From assembly GCA_022661535.1 (NCBI GenBank), contig JAKULF010000018.1, positions 310,001 through 374,000 of the forward strand: DNA of 64,000 nt. Direction: 5' to 3'. This document shows positions 48,619 through 60,425 of this stretch, piece after piece. The first letter of the stretch is position 1, and each line of letters opens with the position of its first letter. This DNA comes from Eutypa lata (Eukaryota; Ascomycota; Sordariomycetes; Xylariales; Diatrypaceae). The notes beneath the pieces are model-generated. The model did no database searches. It worked only from the letters and a program-made list of their open reading frames with translations, and was not told where the DNA came from. The position numbers were made by a program, and so were the translations under genes.

Positions 48619-49460
48619 ATCTTCGATTAAAAAATAATCGTTTAATTACTTATGAATTTATATTATTATTAAAATTTTTATTTTTTTTAATAATTATCGT
48701 TTTTTATAATATTTAATTATTTATTTCGTTATCGTTATTTAATAATTATTAACTTTTAAAAAACATTAATTAATAATAAATTATTTTTATTATTAAGTTT
48801 TTTTAAAAAATTATCTTTTTTATTAATTATTAATTATTATTTACGTTATTAATAATTAAATTTTTAATAACGATTTTTTAATTATTTAAATCGTTATTAA
48901 TAATTTAATGCTTTTTTAAAAATCGTTGTTTTTTATTATTTTAAAAAGCAAGTTATTTATATTAAAAGTTATTTATTAATAATTTATATTATTTTTAAAA
49001 ATTTATTTTTTTTAAATTATTAAGTTTTTAACGATTATTTACGTTATTATTTTAAAAAATTACTTTTAAAAATCATTTATATATTTTTAAAAAAATATCG
49101 TTAATTTATTTTATTAAACGTTAAATTATTTTAATAATTTTTTAATTAACGTTTTTAAAAATTATTAATTAATTTTAAAAAATTATTATTATTATTATTT
49201 TTATATTTTAAAAAATATTATATATAATTTTTATTAATTTATTAATATTTATTTATTTAATTTTAAAAAAGCTTATAACGATAAACGTTAATAATACGTT
49301 TTAAAAATTATTTAAAATATCGACGTTATCGTGTTAAAAAGCTTATATAAGCTTAAAGAATTATTATTTTTAATTAAAATTATTCGAGTTAAACGAATAA
49401 GTTAAAAGAATAAGATTTAAATAAATTAATTACGATAAGGTTATCGTTAATAATGGTGAA
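48555..49460. repeat. AT-rich, RIP-like mutated block
   Basis: About 900 bases made almost entirely of A and T. By hand count of C on the top strand in 48601-49450, roughly 24 of 37 are in CpG, 10 in CpT, 3 in CpA and none in CpC. This composition fits exhaustive C-to-T mutation of a repeated element by RIP with CpG largely spared. No coding remains are readable. Flanked by the direct repeats, the whole 1.15-kb unit is probably a dead transposable element. Confidence 0.8.
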
Positions 49461-49510
49461 AAGTTAAAGAATAAAAGGTGCCCGGTGGTTACTTGTATAT
49501 AAGGGTTTTG

Positions 49511-49638
49511 TTAATGGCAAGTACGAAAATGGGCAAGTGCGACGTATTGTGGGCGGTATTTGAAGTGGGCTGTAAACCACTTATATCTTAACCTAGAATA
49601 ATAACAATTATTTACTTAATTAATCCTCTCTTTTTTAA
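49511..49638 (+). repeat. Right copy of the ~128-bp direct repeat
   Basis: Partner of 48491-48618 at an exact offset of 1020 bases. This copy keeps more C and G in its second half (for example AACCTAG against AATTTAA), so it is less mutated there. It could be a terminal repeat of the dead element or one unit of a tandem array. Confidence 0.8.
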
Positions 49639-50924
49639 GGCTAGAGTTTAAGTTCCCGCTTGGTCTTGGCATGACGGGCGGTGACAGCGATTCTTTATGG
49701 AGATGGCAACCCACGGCAGTCATTATAACCTCCGGACTCCGGGGGCCGATTGTAAATGAGGGTCGACGACAGGTTACAGACGACCACCACCTCCTCCCCC
49801 CGCCGGTAGAGAACGCAATGTCGGTGGCAAAATAAACCCTTCTCTCCGATCAGCTCGGTGGTATAACCTCCTGGCATAGTTTCGGAGCTCCGTGCGGCTT
49901 ATTTCAAATCCAAACTTTCTATCCAAGGAGGCAGAAGACGGCTGGTGACCGAAGCTAGTTGAACTTGCGCAGCAATTTGTCGGGGGTTTGCATTATCCCA
50001 CATTACCTACCTCCCTCCGCAAGGCGACGTCGGCACATATGACCTCAGAGGGCACCATCATGTCCATAGCGATTGGGTAGGTGTCAAGAATTTCGTAGTG
50101 ACACTCAATGCTACAAATATGCACAGGACGGGTGGCGGCAGCGAATATGCATAATGATTTTCAATGGCGGCAAGCCTTCCGGGGGAGGGTGGGGATGCAG
50201 ATACATACTTAAGTAACGGACTGCATTTGGTGATATATCTAAGCGATGGTGATTAGTGGTAGAGCGACTATTATACCTGATTTCGGCATAGAATAAATGA
50301 AAACAGAGTTATACGAAAGCGACAGTACAGTACCGTCAGGCCTGAGTGCCGAGTGGGTTGTCGTTTAGCGATCTTTTTGCTAGCAAGGTAGTTGAATGCA
50401 TGTAAGCTTTGGAAATTTAACTTCTTACATAGGTACCTACATAGTAAGCCGAGTTACCTACATGTAGGTAGCTTACTTACATTGAAACCTGCAGCTGGCA
50501 GGCTACATATTCCAAGCAGTTTCTTGATGGATAGAAGTAACCTTTAGTATATGCAATTATTGCCAGGCTGCATTGAATAGGGGTCTGTATGGGTCTATGG
50601 GTCTGCGTATGTGATGTAGCCGAGACGAAGCCGCCTAGCGACTGTCGTTTGGCATACCTACTTACCTAGCCTGTACGTAACGCAGAGATATAATTACCTA
50701 TGAGAAACCTAATTGACATACGCATAACATGGTCGACAATGGTCAGTCGGGAGATGGTGCCATTAAAAGAAGCTAAGACGGTGAAATAGATAAAGGGGTG
50801 CAGCTTGTGTCGTCATCCAGCCTCACATATCAGGTGCCGGGGCAGGATTGGCGCGTCTAAAATCTGCCGACCTAACCTGCTTAGAGGCCTGGCACAAGGC
50901 ACAAGTAGGGTCGGTAGTGTAACT

Positions 50925-50925
<1 letters not shown>

Positions 50926-50959
<34 letters not shown>
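50926..50959. repeat. (TG)n microsatellite
   Basis: Clean TG dinucleotide run of about 34 bases in the gene-free region. Confidence 0.9.
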
Positions 50960-50961
<2 letters not shown>

Positions 50962-51713
50962 ACGGGAGTGGCTTACACGTTGATGCTTGTTGTGTTCGTG
51001 CTTGTGAGATGATGAGAGAGATACGATAGGGTTGGCCTTACAGTTAGTAGACCATGGGGCTGCGTTCTAACTACCTAGTGCTAGAGCTTACTCTGACATG
51101 CAAACCACCTGCTCAATTGTGGCATTAGTTGAACAAGATATATTAAAAACCTGCATATTTCGTAAGCATCTTATAAATAAAAAGTAGACAAGTAATCATA
51201 GAGGTTCAGATATAGGGGCTAGTAACTCTATACCACGGATATCGTCCCGGTTAGTAGTTGAAGTGGTCCGGGGATCATAAGCGCCCGAGGTGAGCTGGGT
51301 TTCTATACGCCTGCATACATTAGTTAGCTTGCATTAATCATGAAAAGACAGCAGAGATGGGTTAATGCTAACTATGGAATATGATCCAGCCAATGGTCAA
51401 GGTATACTGGTTGCATTAGTATAACCTCCAGGAGGTAAGCCACGTACTTCTTGTTTAGGGAGGTATATTTCTTTGCTTACATACCTGTATGTCGACTATA
51501 TAACTGTGACGTAACGGCGCAGACCCCTGTTTATCATTTTCATGTACTGCGCTACGCTACTGCACCATCCCCGTTTACGTGCCATCGGCCGCTACGAAGT
51601 ACCTAGGAGGGATTGTGCAGCAGGTCTCATTCCAGCTCAGCTAGGTATGTAGGTACCTAACCTGTAATATATCACACAGCTGCACATACATGTATGTCGT
51701 TATGGGGCATGTC

Positions 51714-51735
51714 ACACACACACACACACACACAC
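51714..51735. repeat. (AC)n microsatellite
   Basis: AC dinucleotide run of about 22 bases. Confidence 0.9.
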
Positions 51736-51867
51736 AGACCCACAGACTGACAGAACAGCCATCGACAGTACCTAACTAAGTACAGGTTTAACTACTAGAT
51801 GGCACGATTTTTTATTAGAAAGATTAGTTAACGCCTAGGATTTCAAGATTAGCGTCATGACCCATAC

Positions 51868-51901
51868 CCTGGCAGCCCTGGCAGCCCTGGCAGCCCTGGC
51901 A
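51868..51901. repeat. 9-bp tandem repeat, unit CCCTGGCAG
   Basis: Nearly four perfect head-to-tail copies of the 9-mer in otherwise unique sequence. This is a small minisatellite. Confidence 0.85.
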
Positions 51902-52170
51902 TATGACCTTACCCCCTTGTATTCAGACACATCTTGCGATGAAGTAGCATTAGCGCAATGTTGATCTACTGCATCTATGCTTTAAGTGCTGAATATAAGA
52001 TAGCAGCAGCAGCCCGGTTTCAAAAGTAGACCATCCCTCTCAGTAGCCTGCTTGACACCAACCAACGATTATAATAACTATTCAACATCACTTCACTTCC
52101 GCTTATAAGAACGGGCAGTGACATACGAATACTACCTTACTTTCACACACTACACCGTACCAACAAACAA

Positions 52171-52938
52171 GTGAGCAACAGAATGGCATTCTCACTCTTC
52201 CGCCAACTACCACCCGAGCTACGCCGCGAGATATGGGAGACAGCACTGGAGTCCTCGTCCCCCGACAAAGAGATCTGCGTATTCGCATGCGCGAAGCCCC
52301 AACAAGACGGGACGCTCCTGAAGCCGCTCTCGGTACACCAGGCGTACTCGCCACTGCTCGCGGCGTGCGGCGAGGCGCGCGACACCGCGCTGGAATCGTG
52401 GACGCCGGGCGGGCGGGACTTCGACCCGGCCTCGGACATCCTGTACATCGGCGGGGACGTCTTCAACGTGTTCACGAGCAAGCTGTGCTTCCCGGGGGCC
52501 GAGCGGCCCGAGTGGGTGGGGCGGATCCGGCACCTGGCGCTGGACCTGCGCGTCGCGCGCGCGGGGCTCTGGCTGCCGATGTCCCTCGAGCACCTGCCGT
52601 GCCTGGAGACCGTCTCGGTTGTGTTCCCGCGGGCCGAGGGGACCATGGACGTCCACGCGTCGGCGGAGGTGCCGAATAGCGGGGGCGAGAGGCACGTCGA
52701 GACGAGGGTGCTGGGTCGCTCGGAGACCGACGCCATGACTATCGAGGCGGATTACCTCTTCGAGACGTACATGGGCGAGCATCCCGTGCAGTGGAAGAAG
52801 AGCGCGACCGAGTACATGCAGGAGATTGTGTCGGGCTTGAGGAGGGACGTTGCGATTAATGCTGAGAACCTCCCTGCGTGCTGGGATAAGGAAAATAAGC
52901 AGTTGCTGCTCAACTTTGAGGCACGCTGTTTCGTCTGA
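52171..52938 (+). CDS. 2EXR domain-containing protein
   Basis: Single exon, 255 aa. The N-terminus FSLFRQLPPELRREIWETAL is the 2EXR motif, an F-box-like helix-turn found in hundreds of filamentous ascomycete proteins. It is followed by SVHQAYSPLLAACGEARDTALE and FDPASDILYIGGDVF, the conserved second and third blocks of the family. The remainder is variable. The biological role of this family is unknown; similarity to F-box regions is only superficial. An alternative start four codons downstream (MAFSLF) is equally plausible. It stands alone in a gene-poor area. Confidence 0.88.
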   Translation: MSNRMAFSLFRQLPPELRREIWETALESSSPDKEICVFACAKPQQDGTLLKPLSVHQAYSPLLAACGEARDTALESWTPGGRDFDPASDILYIGGDVFNVFTSKLCFPGAERPEWVGRIRHLALDLRVARAGLWLPMSLEHLPCLETVSVVFPRAEGTMDVHASAEVPNSGGERHVETRVLGRSETDAMTIEADYLFETYMGEHPVQWKKSATEYMQEIVSGLRRDVAINAENLPACWDKENKQLLLNFEARCFV

Positions 52939-55280
52939 TGATTACATGAGAATCCCTTTCGGCGTTAACTTTGGTAGATGATCTGGGTTGTTCCTAAGCG
53001 ATGGCGTAACGTGTATTTAATTGTACTTAGTAGTTGTGATAGGGCTCTGAGGATTAAGGTACCTTTTCGAATCTTCATCAATTATAATGTTGCTCTTGCA
53101 TACCCCTCTACGAACTAGATTGATTGATCATATCTTCAAACTCAAATTCAACGGACTTGGTCAGTCAATGCAGTCCTCAGAAGCCTGCCCTTGGACATAG
53201 TCTTGACAAGCAGCGTGGTGACCCTTTCGGTAATCATAAGGTTTAATGTCTCTCACAGTATGCCTCAATGGCGCCACTCACTAATTGACACCACATCCCA
53301 CCTTCACATGCTTCAAGGATCCAGCTACACCCAGGAACCTCCAAATTGGCTGACGAGCGCGCATCATGATTGTTATGTGGGACTAGCTAACTGCCTTGTG
53401 TATATCTCACTTAACGACATCCCCGGAGACCTGTTCAATATTCTTATATAGATACTTGTTTTATGGTCCAGGTTGTTAGCTCAGCAATCCTGCTCATTCT
53501 CTTAGGGGGTTTTCACCAAACAATCTACATGGTTTATTCCCACATCGCTAATTACATCGCCAATTGGCCATTAAATCCTTCTTCCCATTTCGGCCGCGAA
53601 TATATCGAGTTACTTAGTAATATGTCCAAGACATAGGCGTAGGTGGGTGTCGGCATTGCCAGCACATAGGTATGCACTTGCAAGCTTTCTCGGGCGCAGA
53701 AGTTAACGCTATCTTACTCAATTAGAGCCTGCTATAAAAAAGACTTGATTAAAAAAAATTTACATTTCGGCCCCATCATGTAAGCCCTAACGGCTCCTTC
53801 TTCATACCTATATGAGAGTCGAGATCGTATAGCTTACATCGACTCCACCGACATCACACTCGACTATTTTCGGTATTGTACATGTGCACAGATGACTATC
53901 CTTAGCTTCATCGCTCGGGAGGTTCCCCGAAAGAAAAAAGAAAAAAGAAAAAAGAAAAGAAAAAAAAAATCATTTAGTTAGTACACAACCCCTATTAATA
54001 TCACCTCTATTTACAACACCAACTTCAGATTTAATCAACACGCCTTATGCACTGGAGAAAACAACGTCGATACATGCTGTATAAGCCTGAATGAGGGACC
54101 AACGCTGATCTACCTAGATCTAGGAGGCGTTGTGATATTCTACGCCACGGCCCGCCACCATGAGGGGATCGATAGATGCTTGGGGTCGGTTCCGAAGAGA
54201 CGGTGAAGGTGGATTCGAAGTTCAGGCACTGCTTCCCCAGATTCTCACCTAACTATAAAGGCGTTTGTTTGCTTTGCTCAGCGCTGAATTGAGATTAGTC
54301 TAATCGTGAAAAGGCCCCATGTCCTCTTTTCCCCGGGCCCTGTTGTTCTCGCTCTAATCGGATCCCTTGTTTTCAGCTCGTACAATACGTATTAGTGATC
54401 TCTTACTGCTTACCACTATAATTTGGCCAATTTTAAGTAATAAGCATTCCCAGCAACTTCCAAAATCATTGCAGTAGCCATTGACTATAGAAATAATCAC
54501 AAATGCCTAGCCTGCTAGCACCAGCCTGCGTAACGCGGTGCCTCAGTGAGAAGGTGGTGGGGGCCTACCGTTCACGCATCGTCGCTAAACCATACGGACT
54601 GCGTAGGAAAATGTTGCGATTGTGAAAGTACTTTTAACGAAGGTTCATATGACCCGTGGAATTCGGCTTGACATAACTGACGGGAAAGTCCGACAACTCG
54701 AGTAGGCACATACACAGATAGATATATGCCTTACGACGTAGCGTTTCATTCGTTGTTTCGCCTTAACGTTAGGTAGTCTGTTTAGTAAAGCAAGAACCAT
54801 GCTTTATTATATTAATGTTAAGAGGAGTATGATCTGTCCTATTACAACTAGCAATCTACTCGATACAGAAATATCTACGTCCTGCCCGAATTCTATTGGC
54901 AGGTACATGGGTGGTAATCAAGGCCAAGCAGGCAAAATGTGAGCGACGCCGGACAGGCCCGGGAGGGAAGTCTTAGCTTCCCCGAGATTCGGATGTTCAG
55001 AGCCGGAATGCCGGGAAAGGTGAGGAGTGAGGGATATGTCAATTAAATGTGATAAATATGGCATGAAGGACGGTCGGTGGATAATACTTATAAAGTGTGA
55101 AGCTGAAGAATACCCGAAAGATTGGTGTTCAACACTCCCTAATGCGCGTAGGCCATCTCCCTGTCGACCGTCGATATACGAAGCATTGAATATGTAAAGT
55201 AGGTAGTCTGTGTTAGGATATCGTCAACACCATGCACCGCTTACTTGCTTGTTTGATGCTAACCGTCAGACCCAATACTC
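52939..55280. other. Intergenic region (2.3 kb) between convergent genes
   Basis: No supported gene; an 86-codon ORF at 53191-53451 has no family features. An AAAAAAG-type purine tandem tract lies at about 53930-53970. The DNA is AT-rich and otherwise unremarkable. Confidence 0.5.
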
Positions 55281-56619
55281 CTAAAGCGGAGGTTTCAACA
55301 GCGGACCCGCGTCATCGAAACCAACCCACGAAGGTCCATCGCCCTCGTAACCATGTTCTTCTCCTCCGCCATCCCCATCGCTTTCGTCGCCATCTTCAAA
55401 TTCCTCACCGTCATCCAACTGCATCTCATCCTCTATTATCTCAGGGGCGGAGCCTGAGATGGACGCAGTCGGCGGGAGAAACATAGACGAAGGCGTGGCC
55501 GTGGGGAAAGGCAGTTTAGGGGCCACAGGAGCTTGTTGCGGACCAGCAGTAGTATTATTAGTAGTACTGCGTACTTTCTCCGCCTCGACCGTCGCCATCG
55601 CCGCCTGCCACTGCATAACCTCGGCCTTCATGCGCCTTCGCGAGCGGGGCGACCAGCTGCGGACCTGGCGCAGCTTGTCGGCGAACGAATCGGCCGATAT
55701 GCTCTGGGCGCTCGGCAGCTTCTGCACCATATGACCATAATCCTGCGATGGCGACGGCAGTGGCACGCGCCTGCGTCTACCATCCTTCCCGTTGTGTTGG
55801 TGTTTCCTCACCCCGGCCCCGGTGGCGGCGGCGCCTGTGCCCTTCGGCTTCCGGGGCGCGGGGGGTGCCGGGGGCGCGTTGGACGGCCTCGCGATGACGC
55901 TCCGCGACGCTTGGCTCCTCACCAGCTCCTCCTTGGTGATGGGCTCGTTCGTGCACTTCTTGTACTGGTTCTGGTACGTGCAGTTGGCGCAGGCGTGTTT
56001 CAGCGAGCTCTGCGCCAGCACGGAGGGCGGCGACACGATGCAGCGCGCGAAGGGGCCGTTCTTGAGGATGCAGCGGCGGCACGGGTTCGGGTTGACTTGC
56101 CCCGATACGTAGATCATCAGGGAGCTGAAGTCGTGCGGCGTGCGGGGCACGAAGCCTCCGTACTGCCGGTACTGGTTCCATTCTATCTGTCTCAGCGTTG
56201 GTTGAACCGCGAGTAGCTGTGGCAGCGGGTGCAGTGGGAGCGTGCTGTTCCGGAACTCCTCCGGTAGGTTCAGCAATGCCGTCTGCCAGGCTGTAATGTC
56301 GCTGCTGATGCCGTTGCTGATGCCGTTGCTGGCGCTGTTCGTTGAGGACTGTCCTCTATTGGATTGTGGACTTTGTCTCTGATCGTCATCTGGTAGATAT
56401 GTGAGCCGGTGGTCAATGAAACATGCAAACGTATGTAGTAGGTGTATAGCACTCAATAATGTACCAATCTAGATACATAGGCATGCAGGTATGAGGATTG
56501 GGACACTTACAGGTGGAGCGAGGTTGACTGGGGGAGATACTACGCTGTGAGTACCAGTTCGCCGCCGCATCATTTACAATTGAGCGGAAGTCCGGATCCT
56601 TCTCAGATGGCGGCTCCAT
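55281..56619 (-). CDS. DUF3716 (putative zinc-binding) fungal protein
   Basis: Two exons, 56511-56619 and 55281-56389, giving 405 aa. The DUF3716 region (about residues 133-184) has six cysteines spaced like a metal site: C139-x2-C142, C152, then C169-x2-C172 and C181, read in NPNPCRRCILKNGPFARCIV and KHACANCTYQNQYKKCT. It is followed by a basic stretch (GKDGRRRRVPLPSP) that could be a nuclear localisation signal. The C-terminus is acidic (DDGEEFEDGDESDGDGGGEE). DUF3716 proteins are uncharacterised and occur widely, often in many copies, in ascomycete genomes. A nuclear, nucleic-acid-related role is inference. It is divergent from the CorA-like gene. Confidence 0.82.
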
Positions 56620-57791
56620 GTTTAAGTGTGATTATTCCTTCCAATGTTTATATAACCTGCCCGTTGTTGAGTTGAAAGAAATGGGCTTGTCTCGGTTGTC
56701 CTGGACTGATATTCAGTAACTACTTAACAACGCGTCAGATTCCGTTGATAACCGTGACGCAGCAGCCAGCCAACTATTTAACTAGCGGCGATGATATTCC
56801 CTCTCAGGGAGCACAGGCACAGGAAATAAACAACTATGTAGGGTTTGGTTGTTTGCTTGCTCAATCGATACTCCTCAACTTTGCTTCTTTCTTGGCTGAT
56901 AGATAGTTAGTAAATGTCAGTATCAATACACGTAGTTGAATTAGTGTCCCGAATATTCGGGGAGTCTTGTCATCGCGCAGGTGAATCAATCTGTAGCACT
57001 AAAAGTGGTGCTACGTAGATAGTCTACATACAACCCCCACCTTTCTCTACTGGGGCTTATCAAGCTGGTCCTCACTTGTTCCTGCGGGGCCCCATGGCCC
57101 TAAAGCGTAGGTACCTACATCCCTGGTATGTCTGACCTCACGAAGAGCCTACATATGTACCTGTCTAGACTGCATATCATTTGATAATATGATGTTCAGT
57201 GCTACAAAGACATGACTTATGATCTTGATGTTCATGTTCATAGCTTGCTGTCATATATAGCACTGTCGAAGAATTATATATCCATCTATAGTAAGCAGTG
57301 TATAGGACTATTGAGTACATACATGCAACTGTTATTCTTCAATGTCCCCCGCGGCACGATATCATGAGGAGCATGAGGCACTACACATGGTGGAGGCTGA
57401 ATACAACATGGGTAGCCAATTGAAGCCTATCTGAAAGCTCTGGGGATATCTTGCTAGAGCGACCCTTGCTCAGGAACGGGATCCAAGGTGGTATTGGGGC
57501 TGACGCAAAGGACAGGGGTTATGTCCGGGAGGGGTTTCTACCAAATCCTTAACCAGTCAATTGGTTCAATTGGTGATTATCATGGCTATGAGAGGCAGCC
57601 TGTTACTCAGGCGCTTCGGGACGGCCCGTCTCTCGCTCGCGAATATGCAGGCTCTCTAGAAGGGGGGAGAGGGGCTGCTCATATATCAGGAGGCCTTGTT
57701 CCAAGATGAGATTCCTCTTCCCGTGCTTTTTTATTCGCTTTTAATGTCTTGAAGTGTCTAACAGTTAAGATATAATTTGATTTGATGTAAT
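56620..57791. promoter_or_regulatory. Divergent region, DUF3716 gene / CorA-like gene
   Basis: 1.17 kb between starts. It contains GTAGGTACCTACATC at about 57108-57122 and mixed AT-rich DNA. A 73-codon ORF at 57488-57709 ends 80 bases before the CorA-like start and has no recognisable domain; I do not call it. Confidence 0.4.
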
Positions 57792-60425
57792 ATGTTCTTA
57801 GACCAACCTGGAGCATGTCAGGTTCAGGAGGATAAAAATCTCGCTAACTATCGAACACAAAGCCTCGCGACGACTACAACCGCGGCTTCTGATAACAGTT
57901 GGAGTACATCGAAACCTGATTCGAAGAATCGGTATGGCTTTAGAGAATATCCACGCCGATACTTAAGACCTCGCCCACGTATTAGAAGGTCGACTCGGAA
58001 AGTATGCATAGTATCTTCAGAAACGAGTCAGGATTCAGACCACACTACGAACGCTCGTGGAGATGAAGATGGTCTTGATCCTCATGTTACTGTTCAACAA
58101 CTTTTAGAGACGAACTCGAAGCAAGAGCAACTCTTGAAGGGACTGATAACATCGCTCAAGATAGGAGACCAAATAGCATCATGTGTACCGTCTTTCAGCT
58201 CGTCTCAATCATCGTTCTTGGAGAAGTACATATGGACAACTTCGCGACCCGATCCAGACCGACTCTGCGATAACTTCCTTGCGAGGTTCAACCTACCGCA
58301 GATACTGACTGGGTCTTACGATCCTATCGAACAGATGCAGATGCATATGCATGGCTGGGATGAACAAGAAGCAGGAACCGATATTTTCCTAGTTACTCAA
58401 GCCGTTAACAACGGTGGCGTGATCAATGGACAATCGGAAATCCGTTGGCGCCATATCAATCAGACCAGAGAGCCCTTGCTCGCTCAGCAGATCACTAGAC
58501 TTGCTCTTCAGATTCAACAGCAGTGGGCTTATCAAGGCAGATTGATTTGCCAACAGGATGAGGACGACCAACAAATCGAGCTCGATGAGGCAGTGGACTT
58601 GTATCGCCTCCTGTGTCCTGGAAGTACGAAGACGATTGTGTATCAGTCAAGTTATAATGCGTCAGGGGGCCATGTTGCTCGTGAACCGTGGCTGAGAAGC
58701 AATCGCTCTCTCCTAGGTCAACTCCATGTAAGACATATATACTCAGTATTTCTCTGACATAACAAACGCAAGGATGCAAGACTAACCTGAGCTAAACAGA
58801 CTTATGACGATAGGTTGAGTTTTGACAAAAGCTGTTCCTGGGATGGACGGGTGTTCGGTCGAATATGGTGAGCAACTCTCCATGCGCTTACTTATCCAGC
58901 ACAGAAGCGAAGTTTCTGAACATGGTCCATCTAGGCAAACATTCCACGATAACCAGCTTATAAGTTTCGCATGCATATACTTGGTTCTTTCCCAGATGGG
59001 TATTACGGGCGATACAGGCCAGAGGATTCTCGGAATGGAGAAGGCTCTTCGCTTCCTATCATGCTATGCAGCCAAGTGGCCTCGCTTCATGCAGACGAGC
59101 GAGGTTTGGCTAACGTCGAACTGGATCCAACTCCAATTTCATCTACGTGTGTTATCGGTCGAAGATCGCAACATGGAGAGAGAGGGCGAAGATCTACCTA
59201 AAGGCGGTCTGCGTCCCTCGCGCGTCACGGGGAAACTCTCGTCTCTCGATGGATTGGACGACTTTGATGTTATCGAGCAAAGGTTCTCCGTTGCGCTCGT
59301 AACGTCTTACAAAACAGACCTCCCTGTTTTCACTATACTATACCTCACTGATTCCAAGTATCGCCGTCTATTTGTGGAAAGCGATCGACCTTTAGACGTC
59401 CCCTATCATGAACAATTCACTGCGGTCGCTGTGTACATCAAAGTCCTACGATGTATCCTACCGTTATGGGAGCAAAAATGGACTCGAACACTAAACGAAG
59501 TCGATAATCTCGTCGGCGTCAAGGTAATTGTCTCCTCCATTGTTGTAGCTTTAGGGGGGTTCTAATCATGTGCAGATCGATGAGCTATTCAACCCTAAAG
59601 GGGATGGAACGGCCATGATGTTCGACAGTAGCTTCGCTAGATCACGGCTCTACTTCACGGTACTGCAAGCCTTGCGCATCTTCTCCGAATGGATACAAGA
59701 AAGCGAAAGAGCGTTGCAGCAACTGAGGGACGACTTCGACAAGGCCGTTCATTCCGCGACGAAACATAGGAACAGTCGAAACGAGTGGACTTACGATGAA
59801 GATCCCCCGCCGTTCCGAAAGGAGATTGGTGCGATGTGGGACGACATCCTTGCTTGTCACAGCTCGGCTTCGAAGTGCCTTTTGGGTCGTATAGAGAAGA
59901 AAAACGAAGAGATCAAGAGCTTCAGAGATGGTGTAAGTAAAGTTCTTAGACAGATGTCTGCTGCGTTAGGTACATTTCGATCACTAACGCGGGTTCACTA
60001 GCTATTCAGCGCTACCTCGGTGCGGGAAGCATCGAGGGCGACAATCCTGAATCAGTATATTCTAGTATTCACATTTGTGACTATCTTCTACTTGCCTCTA
60101 AGTTACGCATCAGTAAGTTTCTATAGGTCTCCTATGTGAGGGTTTTCTTTTGCTGACCACCCTCCCGAAGTCTCTGTTTAGTATGGACGTGTTTTCCTAC
60201 GAAGATGCATCGCGTGGTCAGACGTCGTTCCTCCTATCTACAGCCATGATAGCTGTGGTGACTTGGATCGCATCTGGCATTGTTCTATGGGTATTTCACG
60301 ATGACGAAAGAGTGCGTAGGTTTCAGTCATACATAGGGGGTATCAAAGCGAGAGCGAGCACACTACATAAGGCAGATAGACGTTCAAAGGCCGAAGAGCC
60401 ACCATTGGGCTTTCAGGGCGTTTGA
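57792..60425 (+). CDS. CorA-like membrane protein with degenerate GMN motif
   Basis: Six exons: 57792-58727, 58800-58867, 58935-59523, 59576-59932, 60002-60112 and 60171-60425, giving 771 aa with frame kept at all five junctions. The first 500 residues are a large, fungus-specific cytosolic region. From about residue 530 a helical stalk (ARSRLYFTVLQALRIFSEWIQ, then ECHSSASKC-like helices) leads to two transmembrane segments at about 668-687 (ILVFTFVTIFYLPLSYAS) and 706-729 (FLLSTAMIAVVTWIASGIVLWVF). This is the CorA magnesium-transporter topology, but the canonical GMN selectivity motif between the helices reads SMD (691-693). Many fungal CorA-like proteins of this sort are uncharacterised; transport activity is doubtful. 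Confidence 0.8.

Larger units (their letters stand above)
49639..52170. other. Intergenic region, right part of the gene desert
   Basis: 2.5 kb without a supported gene. It holds palindromic TAGGTACCTA / ACCTACATGTAGGT elements at about 50430-50480, a TG microsatellite at about 50926-50959, an AC microsatellite at about 51714-51735 and a 9-bp tandem repeat at about 51870-51900. The last part is probably the promoter of the 2EXR gene. Confidence 0.5.

Noticed and set aside
57488..57709. 73-codon ORF as an upstream exon of the CorA-like gene
   Set aside because: No recognisable domain and no convincing donor that joins it to the frame at 57792.
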